Of a stretch of DNA of 64,000 nucleotides, positions 9,880 through 21,289 are shown piece after piece (positions within the stretch are counted from its first letter, which is position 1; each line of letters begins with the position of its first letter). Origin of the DNA: Haberlea rhodopensis (taxonomy: Eukaryota; Streptophyta; Magnoliopsida; Lamiales; Gesneriaceae). The position numbers and the translations under genes were made by a program. A model generated the notes under the pieces. It ran no database searches. It saw nothing but the letters and a program-made list of their open reading frames with translations, and had not been told where the DNA came from. The stretch covers positions 310,001 through 374,000 of the forward strand of contig CAJQUN010000511.1 in NCBI GenBank assembly GCA_907163345.1, in the 5' to 3' direction.

Positions 9880-11844
9880 CTACTTGGGTCCTGGTAGGAT
9901 TAGTCCTTTCGGAACCCACACTTGTATGACCCTGAATGACTTAGGTCGGTGTGTGTTCTGAAATGTGTGTGCATTTATACATGTAGGTGATGATTTTAGC
10001 TTTGGAGTGTGATAATATGTGTATGCATGCGCTTTTGGTTTGAAGTTCCTGTTATTTAGCATATACCTCTTCTGAACAGGTTTACAGTTGTAGTACCAGT
10101 TGGGTTTAACCTCTCTAGCTGCTCGACCAGTGGTTTTAAGTTCATTTCTGAACTTTTGCCTTGGTTTAGCTTCTTTGAGTGGTTCTACATAACCGATACC
10201 TCTGTGCTGTACCTGTTCTTTGATGAGTGTTGCTTTAACAGGTTCTTTGACCAGTTCATATGGGTCATATACTGTGCTAGATCTTACAAAGTTCATTGAT
10301 TGAACCTTGCCTTTTGTTAGACACAGTTGAGGCTCATTACCAGATGATCTGCTGTCATTGCTATTAAAGCCTATGCCAGTTAAATCACCAGCAAGCCTTA
10401 TAGACTCAAGCATTTCATCCTTTCTGGTAGTCGACGCATTCCAAGTGCTAACCAGTTTGCTGAGTTTCTGGTACGCATACTTGGCTTCATCTCTTTCTTT
10501 CACTAGGCGACTGGCTGCTTCCCTTAAGCAATTCAACTCCCTTGATTGTTCACAATCAAGTTTGTTTTCAAGCATTTTAGTTGGAATTGAGTGCTCAGTC
10601 TTATAGCTTTCAAAAGATTCGTATAGCGTCTGATACTCATTTATCATGTCCTGCAATGCATTGGTGAGTTCATGATGTGTAAATTCAGATAGGTTGGTTT
10701 CATGTACCTCATTTTCATCATTCGCCATTAAGCAGTGGACTTCTTCGTCTTCACTCTCGCTGGATGAGCTATTTGACTCCTCTGATTCTGATTCAGAATC
10801 AGCCCATTTGCTCTTACTATCTTCTGCCACTAAAACCTTTTGATCTCTGTCCCGTTTGGATGTTCTTCTGGTTTCCTTGGATTTTCTGTAATCCTTGGAT
10901 CCTCTTTTGTGATCATCCTTTTTGGGTTTAGGACAGTCTGCGATGAAGTGCCCTGGTTTGAGACAGTTGAAGCATACTCGCTCTTCTTCTTCTGAATTTC
11001 CTTTGGAGCTTTGCCTTCGAGGATATGATTGATAAGGTCTCTGGTTCTTCTTCATGAATTTTCCAAATTTCTTTACGAACATTGCCATCGCATCGTTACA
11101 CATCTTCTATGGAGTCATTTCGGTAGGAGTAGGCAGAGACTCAGATGCAGTGAGAGCTTTTGTTGGTTGACTTGAACTTGGTTCATCTTCAACCCGAATG
11201 CCTAATTCGAATTCATAGGCTTTTAAATCAGCAAACAAATCATGTAGATCTATCTTGTTGATATCCTTCGATTCTCTCATAGCAATGGTCTTGACATCCC
11301 ATTCTCTTGGTAGACCTCTCATCACTTTGAGAGTGACTTCTCTGTTGGGTAACTCCTTACCCAGACTGCTTAGTTCATTTACTATTCCAGTCACTCTTTC
11401 ATCGTACTCATTGAGAGTTTCTCCATTTATCATTTTGATATGCTCAAACTTCTGCAAAGCCACAGTAAGCTTGTTCTCTTTGGTTTGATCATTTCCTTCA
11501 CAGAGTTGAGCAATCTTCTCCCAGATTTCTTTGGCTGTTGGGCACATTTTGATTTTGTTAAACATATTTTTGTCCAAAGTTTTGAACAAAATATCTTTAG
11601 CAACATTGTCTAGATTTGCTTTTTTCTTGTCTTCATTTGACCATTGAGATCTTTCCTTTTCTACCATTTGTGGATCACCACTTGTGATAGAAGCAGCTGT
11701 ATTGACTTTCATGATTTTCAACGGTCCTTCGGTGATCACATACCACATATCATCATCTTGAGCACTTAGATGTGCTTGCATGCGGATCCTCCAGTCATCA
11801 TATTCGTCTTTCTTGAACATTGGAATTTTGCTGAATGAGGCCAT
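9880..11844 (-). CDS. gag: Copia-1 gag, with an in-frame TAG
   Basis: The gag starts at ATG 11844 (MASFSKIPMF), the same start as Copia-2 gag; an upstream extension is in leader sequence. Residues 1-245 form the UBN2-type capsid region (YDDWRIRMQAHL ... CEGNDQTKENKL ... LKVMRGLPREWDVKT). An in-frame TAG at 11107-11109 then interrupts it. Reading resumes in the same frame with KMCNDAMAMF and includes a CX2CX4HX4C zinc knuckle (CFNCLKPGHFIADC), an acidic Ser/Glu region, a coiled-coil-like stretch and the end VPKGLILPGPK, stopping at TAG 9880-9882. Copia-2 has no stop at the internal point, so this TAG is probably a lesion, though it is striking in so young an element. Gag builds the particle that packages element RNA. 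Confidence 0.85.
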
Positions 11845-11887
11845 CAGTTTTGGTGAATGGTAATTTCTCAAGATTGAGAAGACCTAA

Positions 11888-11899
11888 GCTCTGATACCA
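11888..11899 (-). promoter_or_regulatory. Copia-1 primer binding site (tRNA-iMet)
   Basis: On the minus strand this reads TGGTATCAGAGC, the exact complement of the initiator-Met tRNA 3' end, two bases inside the 5' LTR. Confidence 0.95.
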
Positions 11900-11901
11900 C
11901 T

Positions 11902-13150
11902 TGTTAGGATCGGGGTAGTGTTTAGAAGGGGGGGGGTTGAATAAACACTAGATATAATTTCGATTTCTTTTCCGGTTAACTGTAAACTGTTAAGTGTTAC
12001 AGTTGCTTCTCAATAACAGGCAAGTCAGTAGACACTTATTATAGTGCGGAAGACGTCTACCAAACTTGTGAGGAATAAAACTGAAGTAATAAAGCAGTAA
12101 ACGAATAACACGAGAGTTGTTTCTGGAAGTTCGAAGCACAACGCTTCTACGTCTCCCCTTCTTCCTTTGCAGGAAGGATTCACTAGAAGACTTGGTTTAC
12201 ACTTTACAGTATACAACCTCTTTAGGCACTAACACACTTGGCCTAAACTCCTAGCAATCACACTCTTCTTATCTTTTGGATACAAGTGATTTTACAACAC
12301 TCTCTACAGAATAAAACTTTCTAGCTTTGAGAGTTTCTGAGCAGCAGACTTTAATTGAAAATAATCTGTCACAGATTCAGTTTTGCGGTTTGTCTGCTCT
12401 TTGCTGAACGTTTGAAATATCAGTCGTATAGCTTTCTTGCTTTGAAGTATTTCTCTTAGTTTGAAAGTTGCTCAGCACTTCTTCATTCTCTGTTTGGACG
12501 TATTTATAGGTTGTGTTGTCCAACGGTAGCCTTTTTGTATATGGAATGGATTGGCTTTCCAAATACCTGTTGTCTTCTTTCCTATTTTGGAAAACAACGG
12601 CTCTTTTCACTCTGACGGTAATGGTGGCGGAGATATAGCAGGGTGCGCCGCTCTGTTGTACCTTTGTCAGAGAATGTTGTACTTACTTTGTCTTGTTGCT
12701 TAGACTTCTGCTGGTTTCTTTGTTCAACTGGTCGTTCATCCTCTTAAGACCAGTTGATGTCCTTGTTCAGTGAGAGACTTTGCAGTTGATAGTTATCCAG
12801 TTTATATCTTCACCCGGTTGATGTCTTCATCCGGTTGATGTCTTTACTAGTTGATAACTTGTCCGGTTGGTGTCTATCCAGTTGATGTCTTTATCCAGTT
12901 GATGTCTTCATCCGGTTGATGACTTTATTCAGTTGATGTCTTCATCCGGTTGATGACTTTATCCGGTTGATGTCTCTATCCAGTTGATGACTTTATCCGG
13001 TTGATGACTTTATCCGGTTGATGTCTCTATCCAGTTGATGTCTCTATCCAGTTGATGTCTTCATCCGGTTGATGTCTTTAGCACCCGGTTGATCTTTAAT
13101 ATCCAGTAGGTGTTTGTAATCACCAAAACTTAGAAATCGTTTTCCCAACA
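11902..13150 (-). repeat. Copia-1 5' LTR
   Basis: This 1249-bp LTR matches 1267-2514 except for one extra G in a G-run near 11928-11936. It holds the promoter and the 17-bp U3 repeat array (about 12776-13091). Confidence 0.95.
12501..12508 (-). promoter_or_regulatory. TATA box of Copia-1 5' LTR
   Basis: TATAAATA on the minus strand, downstream of the U3 repeat array in element sense. It is the likely core promoter, with transcription starting roughly 30 bp further along the minus strand. Confidence 0.6.
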
Positions 13151-13564
13151 CATGTAAAAACAACAACAATATTCTTCCAAATTCAAGAAGCGTATAAATA
13201 AATGAATGTCACTGGAATCATCATAATATCACACGTATTAACATCAAATGCATATTACTTCAATTAACTTAATTTTAGCAAGCACGTCCAAATAAAATAT
13301 AACACCAAATATATTCTTACTAAATTCAAGAAGCGCATAAATAAATTAATGTCGCTAAAATCATTATAATATCATTTATACCATCACCAATCGCATATTA
13401 CTTCAATTACCATAAAATTTAACAAAACGCATCCAACTTTTATTTTAGTCAAAACATTTTAAATTGTACAATTAACCCCCCAAAAATATCATTTCCTAGT
13501 CGGACACGTCCATCGGAAGTGTCCGACACATGTATCAGAATTAATTTTTATTTTTAAATTAAGG

Positions 13565-13582
13565 ACACGCCACGTGGCGTGT
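13565..13582. repeat. 18-bp perfect palindrome
   Basis: ACACGCCACGTGGCGTGT is its own reverse complement and contains a CACGTG G-box core. It lies in the GACACG-rich end of what may be an old MITE. Confidence 0.6.
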
Positions 13583-13793
13583 TTGATACGTGTCCGAGGG
13601 TTTTTAATGTCCTAGAAATATCCGACACCATACCAAATAATTTTTAGGAGTGTCTTTAAAACCAACTGTTTGATTAGCTTTAAATGTGTAAAATTAATAA
13701 GAGATATTTCTCACTTGGATTAATTTTTTTGTTATTATTCGTCTCCTGTTTCATTATAAGATTCGATAAAAAAATCATACAATCGAAATGATG

Positions 13794-13837
<44 letters not shown>
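13794..13837. repeat. (ATA)n microsatellite
   Basis: About 15 uninterrupted ATA/TAA triplets. Confidence 0.95.
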
Positions 13838-14451
13838 CGAAACTAATATATAGGCTAGACTGCCCATCTCCAATCTTACAAAAGAAAAGAATATCATCTC
13901 AACATTTTCGTGGAAAAGGGAGGAGCATATCAATCTTCTCATCTCCTTTTAAATTTTTTTTTATGTTTTTTAGAAATAGAATTTATGTGCATTTTTTGTT
14001 TACAAGTTTTTTAGATTTTAAAATAATACTTGATAGATATGTACTTACGAATGATTATCAGAAGTGCTTATCTGCTTTTCAGACCAATAGCTTATTGATT
14101 GTTTGATTTTATTCCTTATGCTATTGCTTCTCTAAAAAAAATGTAAACATAAGCATAGAAACAAGGCACTAAATGATTCTGACTGCTTTAAGTTGAGCGA
14201 TTATAATTTTATAATTAACCGAAGTTCATTACTTTAACAGTAAACACTCAATAATTTTGCTTAAAAATAACTTTTTTTTCAACCTTAAGTAAAAGGAATA
14301 TAAAAGTGCTTTGAATAAGCAATTGCAAGCACACCCATATTATCACATGAATTTTTATTATATCAGTATCCCAATATGTGTAATGATTGATGATATCACC
14401 AAAAAGTGTGATTGCCTTCTGATATCAATAAGAGGTAAGACAAAACCTCAA

Positions 14452-15038
14452 TGTTCTTCAATGCAAATAATAGTAGCGTCAATCTTGCTCAGGATCCTCG
14501 CCTCAGAGACCTGGAATTGTGAAACAAATGTGAGAAGGGGGCCGAAAGTTTTTCGGCGTGTCCCCTCCGACGCTCAAGTCAGGCGAGAGAATACGAGAAA
14601 TTATATGCTTGTAAAGTAAGTGAAAGATTTATGAATGAATGAATTGGTGCCCCAAACCCGGTATTTATAGACAGAGAACTAAGAGTTACCATGCATCAAT
14701 GACTCATTCCATGTTATCCAAATCTTGTCTGGATATGATAAGATCTTGTGAAATCAAATCCCAGATATTGCTCCTCAGATCTCGCACTTGCCTATCTTAG
14801 GAGATACAATTCCCTTGTTGTGTCCACGGAGCAGGGGAGGAGAAGAGCTCGGGTCCCAAAAGAGGTCGCTAGGCTGTGTTTGCCAAAGGGCAAACAGGTA
14901 GGGCAAAACACGTCGGCCAAACAGGGTGGTCTGTCAAAGAGTTCGGAAGAACATGCGAGGTTTTTTGAAGTAAGACAATTAGTATGTAATGGAGCAAGGT
15001 CGGTTCATCAGGTGATGACTTCTTATTAAGTAGCATCA
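14452..15038 (-). mobile_element. Minus-oriented LTR remnant, Tat/Retand-like
   Basis: The right edge ends TAGCATCA and is followed by CAGTCCCCCCTCCCAG (15039-15054), which on the minus strand is a purine tract next to an LTR beginning TGATGC. TATAAATA on the minus strand lies at 14662-14669. Together these support a minus-oriented 3' LTR. The left boundary is a guess. A plus-strand coding remnant follows (15265-18850), like the antisense ORF that Tat-lineage gypsy elements carry near their 3' LTR; this classification is inference. Confidence 0.5.
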
Positions 15039-15270
15039 CAGTCCCCCCTCCCAGTCGAGCTGACGTCGTAGACTAGAAGTTCGTATGTATTGAGTCAACC
15101 CGATGAGCCAGCTCTTCTAGTTACTGATAATTTAGGCGGGAATCTAACAACTAACCAGTTTGAATTTTGAATTCAAAATTCTGACCATTGGGGCGTCTGT
15201 TCTTATTCCGAGGTAAATCCTAACCGTTCAATGCATCAGAGATCAATAGTCATGATTCGACGAGGCCTCC

Positions 15271-15280
15271 TATATATATA
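15271..15280 (+). promoter_or_regulatory. TATA box upstream of antisense-ORF remnant
   Basis: TATATATATA lies about 160 bp before the N-terminal coding remnant at 15432. A 20-bp direct duplication (TCTGAAAACTCCTAGGTA) sits in the leader at about 15366-15402. Confidence 0.45.
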
Positions 15281-15431
15281 GCATATATGTTCCCCCATTG
15301 CCTGATTTTGCAACTATTGAAACAAATCGGCTCCGACCTTTTTGCATCATTCTCCGTTTTCTCTTTCTGAAAACTCCTAGGTATTCTGAAAACTCCTAGG
15401 TACGTTTATTCTTAATTGTTTTATTTGAGAA

Positions 15432-15601
15432 TTGTCTTCTTCCCCTGATATATTATTTCCTTCCCCTCTAACTGACGAGGCTTTTAGGGTGGTAGATCAG
15501 TATGGTTCTGAGGAAGTTGTCCGAACTGAGGACACTCGGGAAGCTGGGGTCTCGATCGGGAATGAACTTCAGATTGTTGAGGCAAGCCCTCAGCGTAGAT
15601 C
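15432..15601 (+). pseudogene. N-terminal remnant of retroelement antisense ORF
   Basis: About 57 codons (SSSPDILFPSPLTDEAFRVV...) stay open until an LTR inserts at 15602. The first codon is TTG where an ATG would be expected. The serine/proline-rich start looks like the opening of the putative gypsy-type transposon proteins encoded antisense in Tat-like elements, but the fragment is too short to be sure. Further pieces lie at 17750-17830 and 18208-18522. Confidence 0.4.
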
Positions 15602-17365
15602 TGTGACACCCCTTACACATATAACACATATAACACATACACATGAGGCATATAGCATAATATTTAATGGCAGTGGACATTTCAATCTCATAACATCATA
15701 ATATAATTTACAAGGCATATAGATATATATATGCCACAAAAATAACCAAGGTTGTGCCCCTCACAACCCAACCAAAAACCTATACAAACATATATGCAAA
15801 TGATGAGCTTAGGGAGAAGGACTAGAGTCAGCCAGCCGACCTTGGATCCATACTTCCCAAAATATGTAGAAACACCTTGTATGTTCAAACTTTATCTACA
15901 ACAACTGAAAATCAACATTTGCATTTGGGTGAGTTGCATTCTCAATGAACATATTCAAATAATGTAGTATTTAAAATCACATAAGCATATAATTCATATC
16001 CACATAAGCACATGAATATACCCACATGATTCATCATAATCTTTTCATCAATTCACATGATTCATATAAAATGAAATGATGCACATGTATGTCTGTATTG
16101 TTATTCTGTTATGAACCAACTAATACCAATCCGTGATCACGATATGACCATGGCACTCTGTAGATCCCCTTTTGAGTTCTCAATTAACTCGGGATCGATA
16201 TTCTTTGATTCTGTAATTCTGACCGTACTCAGAATGAAATAACACATGGTTCAAGGTCATTAGTGGCCATAACAGAGTTCTTTAATCTATTATGAATGCA
16301 CATGTCATAATCATATGCATAACATCAAAATAATAAGGTAAATAACATCATATAGAACTTATAACATCACATTTCACCATGTACATTTCAGAACTCAATT
16401 TAGTTCTTGCACATCATATTGCATTCATTGCAATTCATTCAACAATTCAGGATACTTATATAACACAAATCACATACTTATATAAAGTTAAATACCAAGT
16501 TATAAGGATATACTCACAATCGATACCCCTATCTCGTAGGAATCACTTAATTCGTCTTATCTGTGCCCTGATCGAGATTATGACCTATAAATGCATGTCA
16601 AAAGTACAACCAAGTTTAATATCAAATTTCTACTATTTCAACTATCATTTCTCGTATACATGAGTTCTTTAATATATACCACATTAGAGGCTATTCAATT
16701 CCAACTGCATATCTACTAAAATAGATAACTAACTTGTTATGGGTTTTCTTAGTCTTCATATTTAGATTAATTCAATCCTACTATCTCTTCTCCCACTTCA
16801 TGAGTATAGTGAACTACTTACTATTCTAAGTTTCCTCAAATTGAGTTTAAATAGCATAGCAGACTTCTCTACACAATCAGGATTAACATCTCCTAATTTG
16901 TACACAAATTAGTTTACTACAATCGACAGTGAACAATTAAACTTACCACACTTCTTGGTTCGAATTATGAAGAGTATCGAAGCTCAATGATTTCTCGAGG
17001 GTTTCTTGATGGATAATAGGAAAGTGATAAGTATGGCCTTAGAACTAGTTTAATTATTTTATTTTATTTTTTGGTTTTGTCTTTTTATGTCAATGAATGT
17101 TTAGCCACTTCCGATAATTACTAAATCTATTCATTTATTTACTCTATATTTATGTACATTTCCCAAAGTAGTAGTAAATTATATTCACTAGATTAAATTT
17201 TATTCACTATATTTCACTATATTTAGTATATAAAGTCTATTCAATAGACTTTTTATTTACTACTTTAATTTCTATTCATTATTTCTTCTATTCAATATTT
17301 TACATCTATTCAATATTTGTTTCAAGTCTATGCAAAATATATATAAATTAGGGCCTTGGTATGTG
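15602..17365 (-). mobile_element. Gypsy-type solo or truncated LTR
   Basis: It begins TGTGACACCCCTTACAC on plus, which on the minus strand is the typical LTR end GGGGTGTCACA. A minus-strand stretch near 16960-17000 (AAGTGTGGTAAGTTTAATTG) resembles the leader and splice donor often found in chromovirus LTRs. I could not fix the right boundary or find a target duplication. It splits the antisense-ORF remnant. Confidence 0.5.
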
Positions 17366-17749
17366 ACTAGCTGACATGGTTGTGCCTTTGTTGGGGGGTA
17401 CCCTAGTAAGAGGATTGGAAGAACTACTTCTTTTTTGTTAAACCTCCTCGGTCATGGGTATGTTGTACTGACTGAGTAGATTATCTTATGGTTCTACCCT
17501 CACCACCCAAAAATTTCAAAAAAGAGCCCCCTCTACTTAGATGTAATGAGAGTCATTGGGGGTCACTGCTTCAATTCATCTAAACTCTTGGTGAATGAGC
17601 TCATTTGTTTTGCTGGGCTGAGTCCGCCCGATATAACTTTGAGGGGGAAATATGGTACTTGTTTAAGCAAACTTCAATAACTATTTTAAACTTCCAAGTA
17701 TTTTTTGCTAGGTTAGGCTCACCTCTTTATTTGTTTTGTCATTCAGGCG

Positions 17750-18850
17750 ACAGAGTAATGAGCTCCTTAGTGCAGAAGGCTCTTCAGAAGAGGAAAGAAA
17801 AGCAAGCCCACTCCCAAGCAGCTGAGTGAGTGACTATTGTGGATGTGTTGGCTGAGAGTCTTGCCGCCGAGGAGGTTCCCCTATCCAGGGAAAAAACGGG
17901 CTGAACCAGGGGGATCTGCAGGGTCCTCGGCTGTAGATGCTCAACCGGTGAGGCACGTTCGAGTTCGAACCTATCCTTCCAACCCACCACAGGTGGGGTG
18001 AGAAAGGAAGTGAGCCAGCTCGGGTTGAGAGGCGTCGTGAGAGGGTGATGGAGGCCTACCGAGGAGGAGTTATGCTTGTTGGGGAAGGGCCGAGAACATT
18101 TGCCTTAGCTGTTGCTCGTGATCTGGCTAACACTGGGACACCCTTTACATGAGCCAACTGAGCTGGGGTGATCTTGTCACCCTACTGGTATCCGTCTTAC
18201 TGAGGTCATGCTATTGATGGGGGAGTTTACCTCTCGGGCTACGTTGATCCGAATACAGTCTCTAAAGGACACCAAGGTGTTTGAGGCCATGCAGGACACA
18301 TCAGCCGAGACCAAATCATTGCATGAGAAGGAAGCTGCTGAGCTTAAAGCTCAGATCGACAGAAAGTCCATTTTGGAAGCTGAGGCCCGTTCTTTAATTG
18401 AGGCGCAAAAACACAAGTATGAAACTGATCTGCAGGAGCTTCGTAATGAGCTAGCACTGGCTAAAGGGTTAGCTTACTCTGCTGAGCAGAAACTTGCCAA
18501 GGCTCAGAAGGAAGCAGCCTAGGATAAACAGAAATCCAAAGAGTAGATCGGGGAGAAGCTCCTTACTTTTATTGAGGCTGGTTTCCAAGGATGTGTAAGT
18601 CAGCTCAAAGAGCAAGGTTGTCTCCTACCTGACGTCTCCTTGGACTTTCTGGATGTGGAGAAAGTGGTGGCCACTCTCCCTCTTGACCTTTAGATATGAG
18701 TTCCCCTCTTCAGCTCGCATTTCCCCGTAGTTTTTGTAAGCTCCCCCTATGATTTTAATAGGATTGCTTCTGTAAATTGTTTTGAGTTCAGTTTTAACAG
18801 CTTGTCCATTTTCTATATTAATGAATGTTTTGTACACCAAGCAAAATCAG
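17750..18850 (+). pseudogene. Coiled-coil C-terminal part of retroelement antisense ORF (decayed)
   Basis: An exon-like start follows a splice acceptor (TTCATTCAG, about 17741-17749) and reads ATGAGCTCCTTAGTGCAG..., stopping at 17827. A second open piece at 18208-18522 (104 codons) is strongly coiled coil (E/A/K/L-rich heptads: SLHEKEAAELKAQIDRKS). Stops separate the pieces. AATGAATG-rich 3' sequence ends near 18850, where the truncated Gypsy-2 LTR begins. Long coiled coils of this kind end the Transposase_28-type proteins of plant gypsy elements; assignment is inference. Confidence 0.4.
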
Positions 18851-18872
18851 ATAGGAGCCTCCACAGTGACAG

Positions 18873-19559
18873 ATTCAGAACTTTACAGGGAGTATATTTT
18901 ATAGATTTTCAATACTCTTGAATTGTGATATCATGATCTTTATGCATTGTTATGATATGGGCAGTGTGATGTTGATATGCTCACCCTGTGTGGGGGCTGT
19001 TTCTGTTGAAACAGGTATTACAGCTACAAAGTTATTTTGGCGTAGCAAGCTCGAGCTTGGTTGGACAATATTGCCTCCTGAAGCGTAGAATGAGATTGGG
19101 TAAATGGTATACATTATTTATGCAACTAGATGTGTATTCATTATTTGTTGCTCGTATGTGAGCACTTGGAGTCGTGTATATGGACTGTATATTGGTGTTA
19201 AAGTCCACTTTTTATATCTTCTTAGTATGGTGACTTTCCTGGCTAGGAAGTTACTTAAGGTTTTGATTTCTTTTAGTATCGTGTTTTTCCCTGGCTGGGA
19301 ATTATTTTTGGTGATGTGTTTTTATTTTGGGATAACTCAATTTATGGGGAGACTCTGCCCAAATTTTTATAAAAACCCACAATGTAAAAGTGGTGCAATG
19401 GTGATGATAATGGGTGACCTTGAGTCTTATTACTGAGTATTATTTATGTCATGGAGAATATGTGAAGCATGTAATGATTCTTTTAAAGAATGAATTTTTT
19501 TTATACTCATACGACGTCATAAATGCACTAATGACGAGTTAGGGGGTTGGGGCCATACA
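18873..19559 (+). repeat. Gypsy-2 5' LTR, 5'-truncated
   Basis: It matches the last 687 bp of the right LTR and ends CATACA. Sequence to its left is unrelated to the rest of the LTR, so about 1.9 kb of the LTR is missing and no target duplication can be tested. Confidence 0.85.
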
Positions 19560-19563
19560 TTAG

Positions 19564-19575
19564 TGGTATCAGAGC
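19564..19575 (+). promoter_or_regulatory. Gypsy-2 primer binding site (tRNA-iMet)
   Basis: TGGTATCAGAGC lies four bases after the LTR end. It fixes the element on the plus strand. Confidence 0.9.
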
Positions 19576-20229
19576 TCTTTGGGATGTTTAATGGCCTATG
19601 GATGTGTTGATAGACATGTATATCACATACTTTTATGCATGATTGTAGTTTTCTGTCATTGTGACATGACGCATGCTATGTGCATTTTATGATATGAAGC
19701 AATGAAAATTTGTGTTATTGCTAACCATCGTGATTGCATGATCGAATGAGATACGAAGAACATGATATTGATAAATGACCAGCAATACCAATGCACATAC
19801 AAAATGAGGGGGGTATGGTTGAAAATCCTCGAGTATGGTAACTCGTTTTATTTATATCATTAGCTTGACTATGGTGAAAATGATAATGCCTTTTAAGGTG
19901 CGTGATGAATGACATCGCTGACGGTAATTAATGTTGATGATAAGTGGACGTTGTTACTAGTAGAGGGATAAATGTGTTTTATTGAGTTGAGTTTTGTGTA
20001 CATGTTATGTATATGTATGTGCAGTGCTGAGAAATCTGATTTGCAGGAGAAATCAGAAAATGAGATATGATATCTGAGGATAGGAAATGTAGGCAGTACT
20101 GTGCTGTTAGAGTATGACAACAGATTATGTGACAATCGGGTATGTGTATATCATTTACATATGGCACACGTACGTAATGATGTACAAGCATAGATGAATA
20201 TCTTTTCCACTGTATTATTGAAAAGCGAA

Positions 20230-21030
20230 GTGTCGCTTAGGTTTAGGGTCCCTTTTATGGTTGACCGACGTGTTATTATTATGTGTGGGTCACCTTCGTG
20301 TTGAGCGACGTGTTATTATTATATGTGGGTCGCCGTGGTACGAGTGACGTATTAATATATTTAAGGGTCACCGCCTAGTAGCGAGTGATGTGGGTCACCG
20401 CGTGTAGCGAGTGATGTGTTTATTTATGGTTCGCCACTAGAGTGTGCGATGTGATTATGTGTGTGAATGTACAGAGGGTCACCGCTGAGGTGAGTGATGT
20501 GTTTATTTAGATGTCGCCACTAGAGTGTGCGATGTGATCATGTTGTGTGAATGTAGAGTGGGGTCACCGCTGAGGCGAGTGATGTGTATATATGATTTGT
20601 GGGTTGCCGTTGGTGCGTGTGATGTGTTAATATGATAAATGGGTCGCCACTGATGAGTGAGCGATGTGATATTGGGTTACCACTGACGAGTGAGTGATGT
20701 GGTCGCCGCTGACGAGCGAGCGATGTGATATGCGTTGCCACTGATGAGTGAGCGATGTGATATTGGGTCACCACTGACGAGTGAGTGATGTGGTCGCTGC
20801 TGACGAGCGAGCGATGTGATATTGGGTCGCCACTGAGGAGTGAGCGATGTGATCGTCGCTGGCAAGCGAGCGACGTGTATATTTTAGGGTCAATGCTAGA
20901 GAGAGCATGTGACGTGTATATTGATATTGAGTCGGTGCTAGGGAGAGCATGAGACGTGATTATTGTCGGGATCGACACTATTGAGAGTGTGCAATGTATT
21001 TTATGTGCCTCCACCATAGAGGGAGGGTGA
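20230..21030 (+). repeat. Array of about 20 hairpin-forming tandem units in Gypsy-2
   Basis: Units of about 27-48 bp follow the pattern GG-T-C-G-C-C-A-C-T ... A-G-T-G-A-G-C-G-A-T-G-T-G or variants. Each unit is an imperfect inverted repeat: an outer 4-bp arm (TCGC with GCGA, or TCAC with GTGA) and an inner arm (CACT with AGTG, CGCT with AGCG, ATGCT with AGCAT). Arm bases change in matched pairs between units. A 221-codon minus-strand frame over this region is only the repeat read in one phase. Role unknown. Confidence 0.85.
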
Positions 21031-21289
21031 TGAATATACGTTGATTTAAATTGACCTTGTTGATTTGACTTATTGTGATAATCAAATGTACAGGTGAAAG
21101 CGATCATGGAGAGAGTGGATGAAGAGACATTATTGTTTTCTTTCATTTTTATTGCAGTGGATGCAATAGCGGGGTGTGATTGATACCGATATATTGATGA
21201 CATTTATTGGCGAGATGATGGTATGATTATATTGTGATATTTGAGATTTATAATATTTACCGCTATCATATCGAAGCGATGAAAATATT

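Larger units (their letters stand above)
1267..13150 (-). mobile_element. Copia-1: young Ty1/Copia element, Sirevirus-like
   Basis: This is a complete 11.9-kb LTR retrotransposon on the minus strand. The LTRs are 1267-2514 (3') and 11902-13150 (5'); the only difference I see is eight versus nine G in one homopolymer. A perfect target duplication CATGT flanks it (1262-1266, 13151-13155). Order in the element's own sense: 5' LTR, Met-tRNA PBS, gag (11844-9880), pol (9849-6598), accessory ORF (6062-3345), two polypurine tracts, 3' LTR. Integrase lying before reverse transcriptase defines Copia. A large accessory ORF after pol plus more than one polypurine tract points to the Sirevirus lineage; that placement is inference. 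Near-identical LTRs and intact pol mean a very recent insertion. Confidence 0.95.
13156..14451. other. Non-coding decayed DNA
   Basis: I see no gene. It contains two diverged copies of a stretch beginning TTCAAGAAGCG (about 13180 and 13326), the GACACG-rich end at 13499-13600 and the microsatellite at 13794-13837. It is probably remains of old elements. Confidence 0.4.

Noticed and set aside
20538..21203. 221-codon minus-strand frame with H-S-L-V-S-G-D-P-I-S repeats
   Set aside because: It is the hairpin repeat array read in one frame; no start context, no homology, and the other frames show similar repeat peptides.
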